A stretch of 64,000 nucleotides of DNA from Nitrospinae bacterium bin107 (GTDB taxonomy: Bacteria; UBA8248): contig MPNJ01000015.1 in assembly GCA_002238965.1 (NCBI GenBank), positions 1 through 64,000 of the forward strand. The letters run 5' to 3'. The notes below the pieces were generated by a model that searched no databases, was not told the origin of the DNA, and saw only the letters and a list, made by a program, of their open reading frames with translations. Shown here in pieces: positions 51,952 to 60,014 of the stretch (position 1 is the first letter of the stretch; every line of letters begins with the position of its first letter). The translations under genes were made by a program, and so were the position numbers.

Positions 51952-52734
51952 CTAGCGGGGGAAGCGGCTGAAGTCGGGCGGCCTTTTCTCCTTGAACGCG
52001 TTCATTCCCTCGACGGATTGCTCGTTGTTCCACACAGCGTTCAGTAGTTCGCTGCCGTGCATCCAGGAGGGGTAGTGGAGGTCGCCCAGGAAGTTCAGGT
52101 TCGTCTTCATGTAGCGCAGGGTGGCCGGGGCGTGGGAGTTGATGGTGGCGCACCACTCCTCGGTCGTCTTCTCGAGTTTGTCATCCGGCACGACTTCGTT
52201 GATGAGGCCGACTTCCTTGGCCTCCTGCGCCGGGTAGCGCTTGGCCAGGAACAGCATCTCGCGCGCCCTGCGATCGCCCATCAGAAGCGGGAGGTACTGC
52301 GTGGCGCCCACCACGGGCAGCGCGCCCACGCGCGCGCCCGATTGGCCGAATGTCGCGTTCTCGCTCGCGATGCAGAGGTCGCAGTAGAGCTGCCACTCGT
52401 TGCCGCCGCCGATGCACCAGCCGCGCACCATGGCGATGGTGGGCTTGCCCGAGTTCCTGAGCGTCATGCACAGACGCCGCATCTTGTTGTTCCAGATGTG
52501 GCCCGTCTGGTAGTTCAGCCCCAGCATCATGTCCATGTCGCCGCCCGAGGAGAAGTTCCCGTTCAGGCCGTACATGACGCCCACGCCGATATCGGGGTCC
52601 TCATCGAGCCGCGTGAAGGCTTCGATGACTTCGTTGATCATCTGGAAATTCATCGCATTCAGCGTTTTGGGGCGGTTGAGCCCCACCCAGAGGGTTTTGT
52701 CCCTGACCTCTACGACGGTTACTCTTTCCGACAT
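51952..52734 (-). CDS. Enoyl-CoA hydratase/isomerase (crotonase) family protein
   Basis: 260 residues from the ATG at 52734, with aaggagatttt upstream; a TTG six bases earlier is possible. Oxyanion-hole segments are NFSSGGDMDMM and GWCIGGGNEWQLYCDL. NATFGQSGARVGALPVVG is the second active-site strand, and the C-terminal FKEKRPPDF is typical. The GGGNE/GQ pattern resembles the naphthoate-synthase/dihydroxynaphthoyl or ring-hydrolase branch as much as short-chain enoyl-CoA hydratase, so the reaction is open. It acts on acyl-CoA in the cytoplasm. It is read away from the TauE-type exporter gene. Confidence 0.85.
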   Translation of the reverse strand: MSERVTVVEVRDKTLWVGLNRPKTLNAMNFQMINEVIEAFTRLDEDPDIGVGVMYGLNGNFSSGGDMDMMLGLNYQTGHIWNNKMRRLCMTLRNSGKPTIAMVRGWCIGGGNEWQLYCDLCIASENATFGQSGARVGALPVVGATQYLPLLMGDRRAREMLFLAKRYPAQEAKEVGLINEVVPDDKLEKTTEEWCATINSHAPATLRYMKTNLNFLGDLHYPSWMHGSELLNAVWNNEQSVEGMNAFKEKRPPDFSRFPR

Positions 52735-52861
52735 GTTCAAAATCTCCTTCTTGTCCGCCGCTCCGTGCGGACGCCTTGTTGAATGGAATTGTCCCGGTGG
52801 TCTTTGACCAGAGTCCTTATTTTCACATACGCCGCATCGATTTTCCAGGTCGGCGCGACAT

Positions 52862-53698
52862 CTACCAGAACCACTCGCTCGCCCCCTTGTAGAGAAGCTG
52901 TAGAGAGACGAGCGTCATCAGTACCGCCAGAATCCGCGTGAGGGTGAGGGATTTCACCCGGTGCGAGATGGCGGCTCCCGCCTGCGCGCCAACGATTATC
53001 CCGATCGCGAGGGGAAGAATCACGCTCTTCATCGCGTGGAGGTTGCCGAGGATGAAATGAAACGCCACAGCGAGCGCGGTGGTGAAGAGAAGCTCGCACT
53101 GCGAGGTGGCGGTGGCGATGTGGGGAGGAATCCTCAAGATTCGTATCATCAGCGGCACGTGCATGGGGCCGCCCCCGATGCCCAGAAACGTCGCCAGAAA
53201 GCCCACGATGGAGCTTAAGGCTGCGCCGAGCCGGAAGCGGAAGGCGTATTCATAGACTTTGCCATGGCTGTCCACGATGCGCCTGTGCGCCAGCGCGCCG
53301 ATGCCGCCGGGGCTCTCGCGCGTCGCCTCGAAGGGAGGCGGCGGGTTGATGATGGAGATGCAAAGGATCAGCAAGGCCATTCCCAGCAGGAAGTCGAACG
53401 GCCCCCGCGCGACCTCGCTCGTGGCGAAGACGCCGATTATCGCCCCGACCGAACCGGCCAGCGCGAAAGAGACGCTCGTCTTGATGTCGATTCGCTTTTG
53501 GCGGTAATAGGCGACCGAGCCGGAAAGGGCGTTCAGGCAGACCACGCTGAGTGAAGTGGCAGCGATGACTTCCGAGGGCTGGTCGGTGAAGATCAGCAGG
53601 AGAAGGGGAGTGAGGATGAAGCCGCCGCCCGCGCCCACCAGCGTGCCCAGCACGCCTACCCCTAAGCCCATCGCCAGGAACTGAATGAAAAAAAGCAT
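52862..53698 (-). CDS. TauE/SafE-family sulfite/anion exporter
   Basis: 278 residues from the ATG at 53698 with aggaaggtt upstream. About eight hydrophobic segments and the family's GVLGTLVGAGGGFILTPLLL motif near the N-terminus, repeated as GFLATFLGIGGGPMHVPLMI in the second half, identify a TauE/SafE (TSUP) inner-membrane permease. Relatives export sulfite, sulfoacetate or related anions. With a sulfatase and sulfonate-type binding proteins elsewhere in the window, sulfur-anion export is plausible but the ligand is not shown. Confidence 0.88.
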   Translation of the reverse strand: MLFFIQFLAMGLGVGVLGTLVGAGGGFILTPLLLLIFTDQPSEVIAATSLSVVCLNALSGSVAYYRQKRIDIKTSVSFALAGSVGAIIGVFATSEVARGPFDFLLGMALLILCISIINPPPPFEATRESPGGIGALAHRRIVDSHGKVYEYAFRFRLGAALSSIVGFLATFLGIGGGPMHVPLMIRILRIPPHIATATSQCELLFTTALAVAFHFILGNLHAMKSVILPLAIGIIVGAQAGAAISHRVKSLTLTRILAVLMTLVSLQLLYKGASEWFW

Positions 53699-54334
53699 CA
53701 AAAACCTTCCTAAAGGTTCATTATCTTCGTCGAGGCGCTTTGGGAGGCTTCGGGAGGCGATGCGTCTTTGGGACTCGCTTGTCCTGCCTTGCGCTGGTGG
53801 GGCAAGAGTCTAATACAGGATAAAGGCGAAAGACAATTTCATCCGGTCAAAATCTCTTGCCTCTCGGGTTTCGTTCCGGCCTCGCCGGACGAGTGAAATC
53901 ATAATCATGGAAGAATGGTTACGCCATAAATGCCTTCAAGGGCTGTTGAAAAAGCCTCGTCAAAGGCAGCGAACGCTCCCTCCCCGGTCGCGTTCGACCC
54001 ACGCAAACCGCCAACGCCTCTTTCCTCACCCTGAGTAGCCGCCGAAGGTAGAACGCGGCTGAGAAAGGAGCGTTTGTATCGAAGGGCGAGGGGAGTCGAA
54101 CGCCTCGCGCCGGGGCGAGAGGGCATCCTTCGATACGCGGCTTCGCCGCTATTCAGGATGAGGCGGAGAGGTCTTTTTCAACGACCCCAAAAGGGGGAGT
54201 GGTTCTTTTTCATCAGATGTCATTGACCCTCAAGGAATGAGAGAGGCCCTGGCAGTTTCGCAAATCAGCCCTTCGGGGTAGAATCAATTTCTTTGGGAAA
54301 TGAGGATTACCATCTTCTTCGGGAGGATGTGAAG
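53699..54334. other. Intergenic region with MITE-like element E
   Basis: No gene. Apart from element E (53940-54187), which itself contains two REP-type sequences with gatacgcggcttcgccgc and accctgagtagccgccgaag, I see only the leader of the DUF362 gene, ending in gggaggatgtgaag. Confidence 0.55.
53940..54187. repeat. MITE-like element E with inverted ends
   Basis: Left end gggctgttgaaaaagcc and right end gtctttttcaacgacccc are inverted copies of the common terminal repeat. Its interior differs from elements B-D and carries REP-type hairpins instead, as if different cargoes share one set of ends. Confidence 0.65.
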
Positions 54335-55414
54335 ATGATCGTTCCACTCGATACCCCCGTGGAGACGCGGGCCGAGAATTTCAGGAATGTTCTTGATTTC
54401 GATGAATCGGCGGCCTACCGCGCGCTCCAGGAGACGAAACAGGTTTACCCCGAAGCGGAAGCCCCGCCCCTTCGCCCGCCCAGGCTCAAGCGAGAGGGCA
54501 GGAGCCTCGTGGCCATGGTGCGCGGGGAGACGCGCGATGAGGCCATACGCCTGGCGGTGGAAAAACTGGGCGGGGTCCGGCATATCATCGATTCGGCAGC
54601 ACCCGCTCTCCTGAAACCCAACTTCAATTCCGCCGATCCGTTCCCGGCCTCGACTCATCCCGATACGCTCGAGACCGTCGTCGCGCTCCTGAAAGATGCG
54701 GGTTGTGAGGAACTGGCCGTGGGCGAGATGGGCGGACTCCTCTCCCTGCCTGCGCGCGGGAACTTCGAGCGCTGGGGGATGAACGATTTTCAGGAGCGAA
54801 CCGGCGTGAGCCTCCTTCGCTTCGACGAGGAGCCCTGGGTGAAGGCCCGCGTTCCTGAGGCGATTCGCTGGGGCGGCTGGGTGCACTGCATCGAGCGCCT
54901 CATGACGCCCGGTCAGCACGTCGTCAACCTGCCCACCATGAAGAGTCACGGCGGCGGGCCGCGCTTCAGTCTCTCGCTCAAGAACGTCTACGGGTTCGTG
55001 CATCCGAGGGATCGCGTTCGCGCGCATTTCGTCTCCCAGATGGCGGAGATGATCATGGAGACGAACCTGCTCTACTCGCCCTCCCTCATCGTGCTCGACG
55101 GCACGAAGTGCTGGATATCGGGCGGTCCCTACACCGGGGAGGAGCGCGAACCGAACGTGATCATCGCAGGGGATGACCGGGTCGCCGTGGACGTCGTGGG
55201 CGCATCGGTGGTGCGCGCCATGGGGTCCGAACTCCTGCGCGATTACCCCGTCTGGTCGCACCGCCAGATCAGGCGCGCGGTCGAACTCGGGCTCGGAGCG
55301 AGCGGACCCGAAGAGGTGGAAGTCATTACCGAGGATACGACGGGCGCCGCCGATTTCTCGGAACTTGCGGATCAGGTGCAGGCGTTTGCAGAGGAGCCGG
55401 ATCCGGGCGGTTGA
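54335..55414 (+). CDS. DUF362-domain protein
   Basis: 359 residues from the ATG at 54335 with gggaggatg at the right distance; an earlier TTG is less likely. DUF362 pieces are ALLKPNFNSADPFPASTHPD, TVVALLKDAGCEELAVGEM, LPTMKSHGGGPRFSLSLKNV and IVLDGTKCWISGGP. The family is widespread in anaerobes and deltaproteobacteria-like lineages, often with ferredoxin domains; none is fused here. Function not established. The gene precedes the tRNA-Ala and the prophage. Confidence 0.82.
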   Translation: MIVPLDTPVETRAENFRNVLDFDESAAYRALQETKQVYPEAEAPPLRPPRLKREGRSLVAMVRGETRDEAIRLAVEKLGGVRHIIDSAAPALLKPNFNSADPFPASTHPDTLETVVALLKDAGCEELAVGEMGGLLSLPARGNFERWGMNDFQERTGVSLLRFDEEPWVKARVPEAIRWGGWVHCIERLMTPGQHVVNLPTMKSHGGGPRFSLSLKNVYGFVHPRDRVRAHFVSQMAEMIMETNLLYSPSLIVLDGTKCWISGGPYTGEEREPNVIIAGDDRVAVDVVGASVVRAMGSELLRDYPVWSHRQIRRAVELGLGASGPEEVEVITEDTTGAADFSELADQVQAFAEEPDPGG

Positions 55415-55513
55415 GACGCTTCATTCCTCTCACTCCAGCGTTGACGAGGGCGCGCGGTTTCCGCTACATTCCTTCGCGCACCCTTCGGGGGTTTCAGGAA
55501 AATCCTCCTGTAT

Positions 55514-55589
55514 GGGGCTGTAGCTCAGCTGGGAGAGCGCATGACTGGCAGTCATGAGGTCAGGGGTTCGATCCCCCTCAGCTCCACCA
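55514..55589 (+). tRNA. tRNA-Ala (anticodon GGC)
   Basis: 76 bases with encoded CCA. Acceptor stem GGGGCTG pairs with CAGCTCC and has the G3:U70 pair that marks alanine tRNAs. D arm GCTC/GAGC, anticodon stem CATGA/TCATG with loop CTGGCAG (anticodon GGC), T arm AGGGG-TTCGATC-CCCCT. All arms pair fully. Its 3' end is the likely attachment site of the prophage whose integrase begins 181 bases downstream. Confidence 0.97.
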
Positions 55590-55770
55590 CCAACCATCCC
55601 AGCAACCCATTGAAAAGACACCATCTTCCACCAAAACACCTTGATTTACAGTCATTTAGCCTTGTCGCCCATTGTCTTGTATTGTCCCCTATGGTTTGCT
55701 AGCATAGCCTTGAAAGTGGCATTTTTTGTGGGCAGGGTGGGCAGATTGTGGGCATACAGGGGGGCAGGGC

Positions 55771-56907
55771 ATGAAATTAACACACACCAAAATCAGGAAT
55801 CTTTCCCAGCCGGGCAGGTACACCGACGCCGCAGGGTTACACCTTCGCGTGAACAAGGGCGGCTCCAAGGTCTTCATTCTCCGCAAGGTAGTGCGGGGAA
55901 AAAGGAAAGATATACCGCTCGGGCAATGGCCCGATCTCACCTTGGCCGAAGCGAGGGTGAAGGCCTCTGAACTGCGCCTTTCGATCCTGCAAGGCGAATT
56001 CAAGCAAGAGAGAAAACGCGAGACGCCGACATTCAGGGAAGCGGCGGCGGAAGTGTACGACCTCTACAAGCCGCGCTGGAAAAATGAAAAGCACACAAAA
56101 AATTGGTGGCAATCGATGGAAAAATACGCCTTCGCTTCTATAGGCGATATGCGAGTGGATGAAGTAGCACGGGCGGACATTATCAGAATCTTAAAGCCGA
56201 TCTGGGTGAGCCGTGCGGAGCGAGCGCGGAGACTACGCCAACGGATGCGATCTGTTTTCAGGTGGTGCGAGGGCAACGATTACATTTCATCGAATCCATG
56301 CGGCGAAGGGCTGGACGGCGTACTGCCACAGGTACCACGTTCTCAAAATCGTTTCCGTTCGCTTCCCTATCAGGAACTTCCCGGAGCCTTGGCGAAGGTG
56401 GAAGCATCGGGTGCCAGCTTATCGGCGAGGCTTTGTTTCCAGTTTCTCGCTCTCCTCGCTCTCCGGTCAGGCGAGGCAAGGAATTTGACGTGGAACATGG
56501 TCGATGAGGAGCGAGCCTTGCTCATCATTCCGGGAGAGTCGATGAAGATGAATCAGGAATATCGCTCGCCCTTGAGCGATGAGGTTCTCAGCATACTCGC
56601 AAGGGCGCGGGAACTCGGCGATGAGGGCCTATGCTTCCCAAGTCCGCACGGGCGCGAGCGTCCGCTTTCGGATATGTCCTTGATGGCGATGCTCCGCCGC
56701 GTCGGCCTTCGGGAGCGCATGACGGCGCACGGATGCAGGCACTCCTTCAAAAGCTGGGCGAGCGAACAGGGCTACGACTGGCAACTCTCAGAACTGCAGC
56801 TTGCGCATCGACTGCCGGGACTTCAGGAGGTCTACATGACGACCGACCTACTCGATAGGCGCCGCGAAATGATGGCCGCGTGGGGAAAATTTTTGGCCGA
56901 AAATTGA
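55771..56907 (+). CDS. int: P4-type tyrosine integrase
   Basis: 378 residues from the ATG at 55771; the upstream reading is an AT/GC leader. The N-terminus is the arm-binding DUF4102 domain (TKIRNLSQPGRYTDAAGLHL, RKDIPLGQWPDLTLAEAR). The catalytic set is Arg232 (LRSGEARNL), His320 and Arg323 (HGCRHSFK), His346 (QLAHRL) and Tyr355 (EVYMTT). Integrases of this group recombine phage or island DNA into the 3' end of tRNA genes, here tRNA-Ala just upstream. Length is typical. Confidence 0.92.
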   Translation: MKLTHTKIRNLSQPGRYTDAAGLHLRVNKGGSKVFILRKVVRGKRKDIPLGQWPDLTLAEARVKASELRLSILQGEFKQERKRETPTFREAAAEVYDLYKPRWKNEKHTKNWWQSMEKYAFASIGDMRVDEVARADIIRILKPIWVSRAERARRLRQRMRSVFRWCEGNDYISSNPCGEGLDGVLPQVPRSQNRFRSLPYQELPGALAKVEASGASLSARLCFQFLALLALRSGEARNLTWNMVDEERALLIIPGESMKMNQEYRSPLSDEVLSILARARELGDEGLCFPSPHGRERPLSDMSLMAMLRRVGLRERMTAHGCRHSFKSWASEQGYDWQLSELQLAHRLPGLQEVYMTTDLLDRRREMMAAWGKFLAEN

Positions 56908-57063
56908 GAGGCTTAGTAAAATATCTTCAATCGAAGCGGTTGATTTTCCTTCCGCTGTAATTTTCACCACACAAAGTTAAAGAAATAATACTAACAATAT
57001 CAATGACTTATGAGATATTTTTTGTTGACACTTCGTGTCGCTTCGCATATCATCGCGCTCATT

Positions 57064-57279
57064 ATGTTGATCTCAGCGAACGAAATTGCAAAAAGAATCG
57101 GCGTCCACCGGCAGACCTTGTACAAGTGGCTGAATGACTCAAGGAGCGATTTTCCACGTCCCTATAAAATCGGCATCGGGCCGACTGGCTACGTTCGCTG
57201 GGACGAGGATGAGGTCAAGCACTGGATCGAATCTAGGCGGGTGGGAACAGATCCCGCCGAGGATAAAATGACGGCATAA
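57064..57279 (+). CDS. AlpA/MerR-like helix-turn-helix regulator
   Basis: 71 residues from the ATG at 57064. MLISANEIAKRIGVHRQTLY is the helix-turn-helix, with KWLNDSRSDFPRPYKIG and YVRWDEDEVKHWIESR completing an AlpA/excisionase-like winged helix. Such proteins start excision or control integrase expression in P4-like elements, in line with its place after int. A terminator-like hairpin follows. Confidence 0.85.
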   Translation: MLISANEIAKRIGVHRQTLYKWLNDSRSDFPRPYKIGIGPTGYVRWDEDEVKHWIESRRVGTDPAEDKMTA

Positions 57280-57282
57280 TAG

Positions 57283-57328
57283 AAAATCGCCGCGTCGTAG
57301 GGTTGCAGCCCTCGGCGGCGATTTTCAG
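57283..57328 (+). terminator. Terminator after the AlpA-like gene
   Basis: AAAATCGCCGC (57283-57293) pairs with GCGGCGATTTT (57315-57325), followed by C and further A/T bases. The arms are 11 bp and perfect, and lie 3 bases past the stop codon. The T-run is inside the stem, so termination strength is uncertain. Confidence 0.65.
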
Positions 57329-57392
57329 AAAATGGAATGATGCGAACCTACCACAAAGAAAAATCAAATTCAACATTTACATTACAGAATCA

Positions 57393-57430
57393 GCCCCCGG
57401 CGCCTTTGCGCGTCCGGGGCGTTTTTGTTT
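57393..57430 (+). terminator. Second terminator-like hairpin
   Basis: gcccccggcgc and cgcgtccggggc form a stem with a small bulge around ctttg, followed by gtttttgttt. It is a good rho-independent terminator candidate in the plus direction. Confidence 0.7.
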
Positions 57431-57817
57431 GTTCGCCGGTGCAGGGAAGCTCTGCACGTGACGCGCGCGAAGCCGACGCGGTAGCACTAAATATCGGCGA
57501 GCCGAGCCGTAGCAAGCGAGGCGTGACAATTCCGGGCGCTACTGGAAACCACCCCGTCGGGCTTTGCAACCCGGCGACCTTGTATCCCGGTGCGCCGCCT
57601 TCGGGCGGCAAATGGCAAATGTTTGGCCGTGAGGCAGCGCACGTCTGGGGTTGATGGCCTGGGCGTGGCCTCGTCGGGTGGCGAGGAAAGGGACCGGATT
57701 ACGCGGTTGCCATGGTGGCAACTCCCCATCATCCGGGGAAAAGGCAGACGGGGAAAGCAATAGTCCCACTGCCTTTAGCGGAAAGGGTTTTCTTGTGCCC
57801 GAAACCCGGATTCGTGA

Positions 57818-57839
57818 AATTATTTTCATGAAAATAATT
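57818..57839. promoter_or_regulatory. Perfect 22-bp palindrome before a small prophage gene
   Basis: The 22 bases from 57818 to 57839 are fully palindromic (centre tttcatgaaa). They end 13 bases before the ATG at 57853. This is a candidate operator for a dimeric phage regulator, or a hairpin over the ribosome-binding site. Confidence 0.55.
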
Positions 57840-57852
57840 ATTTCGCGCCGCA

Positions 57853-58050
57853 ATGACGCGGCACGATGACAAGGAGGGCAGACCGATCAAACGGATAGAT
57901 GAAAAGCACGTGGTCAACGAAAAGGTTGTTTCATATTTGGTGAAGACGCACGAAAACAGGACCCGCGTTTTCTTCGTGGGTGGTCATGGCATCACGCTGG
58001 AAATGAGCATGGCCGAGGTCATGGACAAGCTGGGCTACGGCGGCAGGTAG
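57853..58050 (+). CDS. Small hypothetical prophage protein
   Basis: 65 residues, basic. MTRHDDKEGRPIKRIDEKHV is followed by a compact beta-like part, VSYLVKTHENRTRVFFVGGH, and EMSMAEVMDKLGYGGR. No family recognised. It lies between the integrase/AlpA region and the minus-strand HNH gene, right after a palindromic operator-like sequence. Its role is unknown. Confidence 0.5.
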   Translation: MTRHDDKEGRPIKRIDEKHVVNEKVVSYLVKTHENRTRVFFVGGHGITLEMSMAEVMDKLGYGGR

Positions 58051-58126
58051 GCGGCGGGACCCTGCCAGTGATTCGGCGAATCCCGTACGAACCGACGGAG
58101 AAACCGTCTGTGTAAAATTAGGACCC

Positions 58127-58192
58127 CCCTGCAGGGCGGCCATTAGTGAAACGCGACCGCCCGCGTCAGCAGTATATCGCCGCCCTGCAGGG
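58127..58192. terminator. Perfect 14-bp inverted repeat between convergent genes
   Basis: CCCTGCAGGGCGGC (58127-58140) and GCCGCCCTGCAGGG (58179-58192) are perfect inverted arms around 38 bases. They lie between the plus-strand small ORF and the stop of the minus-strand HNH gene, so they may end transcription from both sides or act as a regulatory hairpin; there is no T-run. Confidence 0.5.
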
Positions 58193-58194
58193 CC

Positions 58195-58482
58195 TCAAGT
58201 AAGCTCCACAAGGATTCTCTCGAACGCGGCAACTTCCGGGGGATCGTCGGGGCGGTGGTGGTCCAGGTGGCATGCCCGACACCAAACCTTGCAATTCTCG
58301 GGATCGTAAATTAAGCGCAGGCGCTCGGCTTCATCCTTCGCCGTGTTGATCTCTACAGGGTGATGAATCTCGAAACGCGCAACCCGCCCGCATTTCTCGC
58401 AACGCCAGCCCGCCGCATCAATCAGCGAACGCCGAAAGCGCGCCCACCGGGGCGAACGCATGGGGGCGTGGTGGCGGCTCAC
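58195..58482 (-). CDS. Phage HNH endonuclease
   Basis: 95 residues from a GTG that shares one base with the terminase stop (TAGTG). WRCEKCGRVARFEIHHPVEI carries the first zinc pair and the His-His catalytic group, and CKVWCRACHLDHH the second zinc pair and last histidine. HNH proteins next to the large terminase help cut the phage DNA concatemer at cos or pac in HK97-like phages. The gene is on the minus strand downstream of the terminase, forming one operon. Confidence 0.87.
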   Translation of the reverse strand: MSRHHAPMRSPRWARFRRSLIDAAGWRCEKCGRVARFEIHHPVEINTAKDEAERLRLIYDPENCKVWCRACHLDHHRPDDPPEVAAFERILVELT

Positions 58483-59897
58483 TACGTCATGCCCAAATAA
58501 ACCGGCCCTCGTGGCCGCGAGGCGAGGCGCTGCCACGCCCCAGCCCCGAGAATCAGCGCGGCGGCCACGTCATCGCGCCCGCAGTTATTCACGTTCTTGA
58601 TCATCCGCACGTTGCCGCTTTTATCGTTCTCCACCTTGGCGACTTGAAGGCTGGCCGTAAGCAAGGCGGCACTCTCCGGGGCCACGCTCAAAGGGCCGTC
58701 GGCGACAAGGCGACGTAGGGCCCGGATATCTTCGGCGGATTCACTCCACAACGTGCGGCGAAATTCGATTGCCGCCCGGTGTTCGGTTGCGTCAAGCAGG
58801 CGAGGCGCCGCGAAGCGATCCGCCACGATATGGGCGGGCCAGCCCCACGATTCGAGAACGAAACCCCAGAGAAGGGCGGGCGGCGGGTAGGCCAAACCAT
58901 CGGCAACGCGAAGGCGGCCGGCATCCACCAAGGCTTGATAACGGCCCCGTTGAACACGATCTCTTCGCTCTTGATCGGCGATATCGGGAAGGCCGGGGGC
59001 GTATGCAATCGCCTCACACCTACCGGACGGCCACAGCGCCACCGCGGCACTCCATGCCCGGTTTGCGCCAAGGTCGAGACCTACGATCGGTGCCTCGCCT
59101 TCGGTTGGCGCGGGCGTTCTTTTCAGGGCGGCCCGCCACTCATCCGGTCGCAACAAAATGCGGTTTTGATCCTCGCTTGGGAGATTCAATCTGTATGACA
59201 AAAACCGGGCTTTCAATCGTGGATCGTGGCGAGCTTCCGCCCGCTCAATTTTCAGCTTTTCGCGCAACTCGGGAAAGTGTTTTGCCAGTGGATTGACGCG
59301 CAGAATTTCCGGCCATTGATCCCACCGCTCGGGGTCGCCTTGCAAGCAAACCGCGTGAACGTGCGGCGCATGATTCACCCCGGTGGCCAGTCCATGCCAC
59401 CAGTGACTTTCATCCGTCGCCATGGGAGCCAAGGTTCCTATGTAGATCGCCCGCAAGGGACTGCCCGGTTTCCCCATGGCCGTCTCAATGGCGTCATGTA
59501 GCAACTGCCCGCCGTTGATCTCCCAGCTTCCCGGCTCATCCGCCACCACAAGGGGCGTATTCACCAGACCCATGGCCGTCTTTCCGTTCGACCCCACAAC
59601 GCGCAACCGCCCGCCCTTTTGCTTCGTGATGCCCGCCCTCGTGGCGCTGTCGATATAGCGGTATCCCGCCTCGCCAAGCATCGACCGGACGAAGCGAAAA
59701 ACGATCCTCGCCTGTTCGATTGACGCGGCCATGAGCACGATTTCTTCATGGGGCGCAATCGACTGGAGCGCGTCGGCACATATCCGGGCGGCCAGCCATG
59801 ACTTGCCATTTCCTCGTGGGAGACTCAGCGCCGCCGTCATGGTCGTGGGGGACGTCGCCGCCTTGATGAACCTGCGCTGAAATGGGAACAACTCCAT
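58482..59897 (-). CDS. Phage terminase large subunit
   Basis: 471 residues from the ATG at 59897 with aaggagatcc upstream. ATPase motifs are LPRGNGKSWLAARI (Walker A near 28-33) and LVVADEPGSW (Walker B, Asp120-Glu121). The nuclease half has GLDLGANRAWSA and, near the C-terminus, NNCGRDDVAAALILG, which supply the acidic metal site. It packages DNA into the head. No small terminase gene is seen. It is on the strand opposite to the head genes. Confidence 0.88.
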   Translation of the reverse strand: MELFPFQRRFIKAATSPTTMTAALSLPRGNGKSWLAARICADALQSIAPHEEIVLMAASIEQARIVFRFVRSMLGEAGYRYIDSATRAGITKQKGGRLRVVGSNGKTAMGLVNTPLVVADEPGSWEINGGQLLHDAIETAMGKPGSPLRAIYIGTLAPMATDESHWWHGLATGVNHAPHVHAVCLQGDPERWDQWPEILRVNPLAKHFPELREKLKIERAEARHDPRLKARFLSYRLNLPSEDQNRILLRPDEWRAALKRTPAPTEGEAPIVGLDLGANRAWSAAVALWPSGRCEAIAYAPGLPDIADQERRDRVQRGRYQALVDAGRLRVADGLAYPPPALLWGFVLESWGWPAHIVADRFAAPRLLDATEHRAAIEFRRTLWSESAEDIRALRRLVADGPLSVAPESAALLTASLQVAKVENDKSGNVRMIKNVNNCGRDDVAAALILGAGAWQRLASRPRGPVYLGMT

Positions 59898-59909
59898 GGA
59901 TCGGATCTC

Positions 59910-59929
59910 CTTGTGCAATTATTCACAAG
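59910..59929. promoter_or_regulatory. Inverted repeat in the divergent terminase-capsid region
   Basis: cttgtg (59910-59915) and cacaag (59924-59929) are perfect 6-base arms around an AT-rich 8-base centre, between the divergent terminase and capsid genes. It may be an operator, and the following ttatcatg could be part of a promoter; this is weak evidence. Confidence 0.35.
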
Positions 59930-59960
59930 GGCATGTTATCATGTTTGAAATTGAAAGCTG

Positions 59961-59992
59961 GAGGGGCGAGAAATCCGCCCCTCTTTTTTTTT
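59961..59992 (+). terminator. Strong rho-independent terminator upstream of the capsid gene
   Basis: GAGGGGCG (59961-59968) pairs perfectly with CGCCCCTC (59976-59983), followed by nine T (59984-59992). It lies between the divergent start of the terminase gene and the capsid gene (ATG 60015), in the plus direction. It would stop plus-strand transcripts before the head genes, so it may be an attenuator or antitermination site. Confidence 0.8.
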
Positions 59993-60014
59993 CCACCACC
60001 AAGGAGATCGCAAA

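Larger units (their letters stand above)
57280..57852. other. Prophage intergenic region with terminators
   Basis: No convincing gene. It begins with a terminator hairpin (57283-57325), has a second hairpin near 57393-57430, a weak GC-rich stretch, and a perfect palindrome at 57818-57839 just before the next small ORF. Confidence 0.5.
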
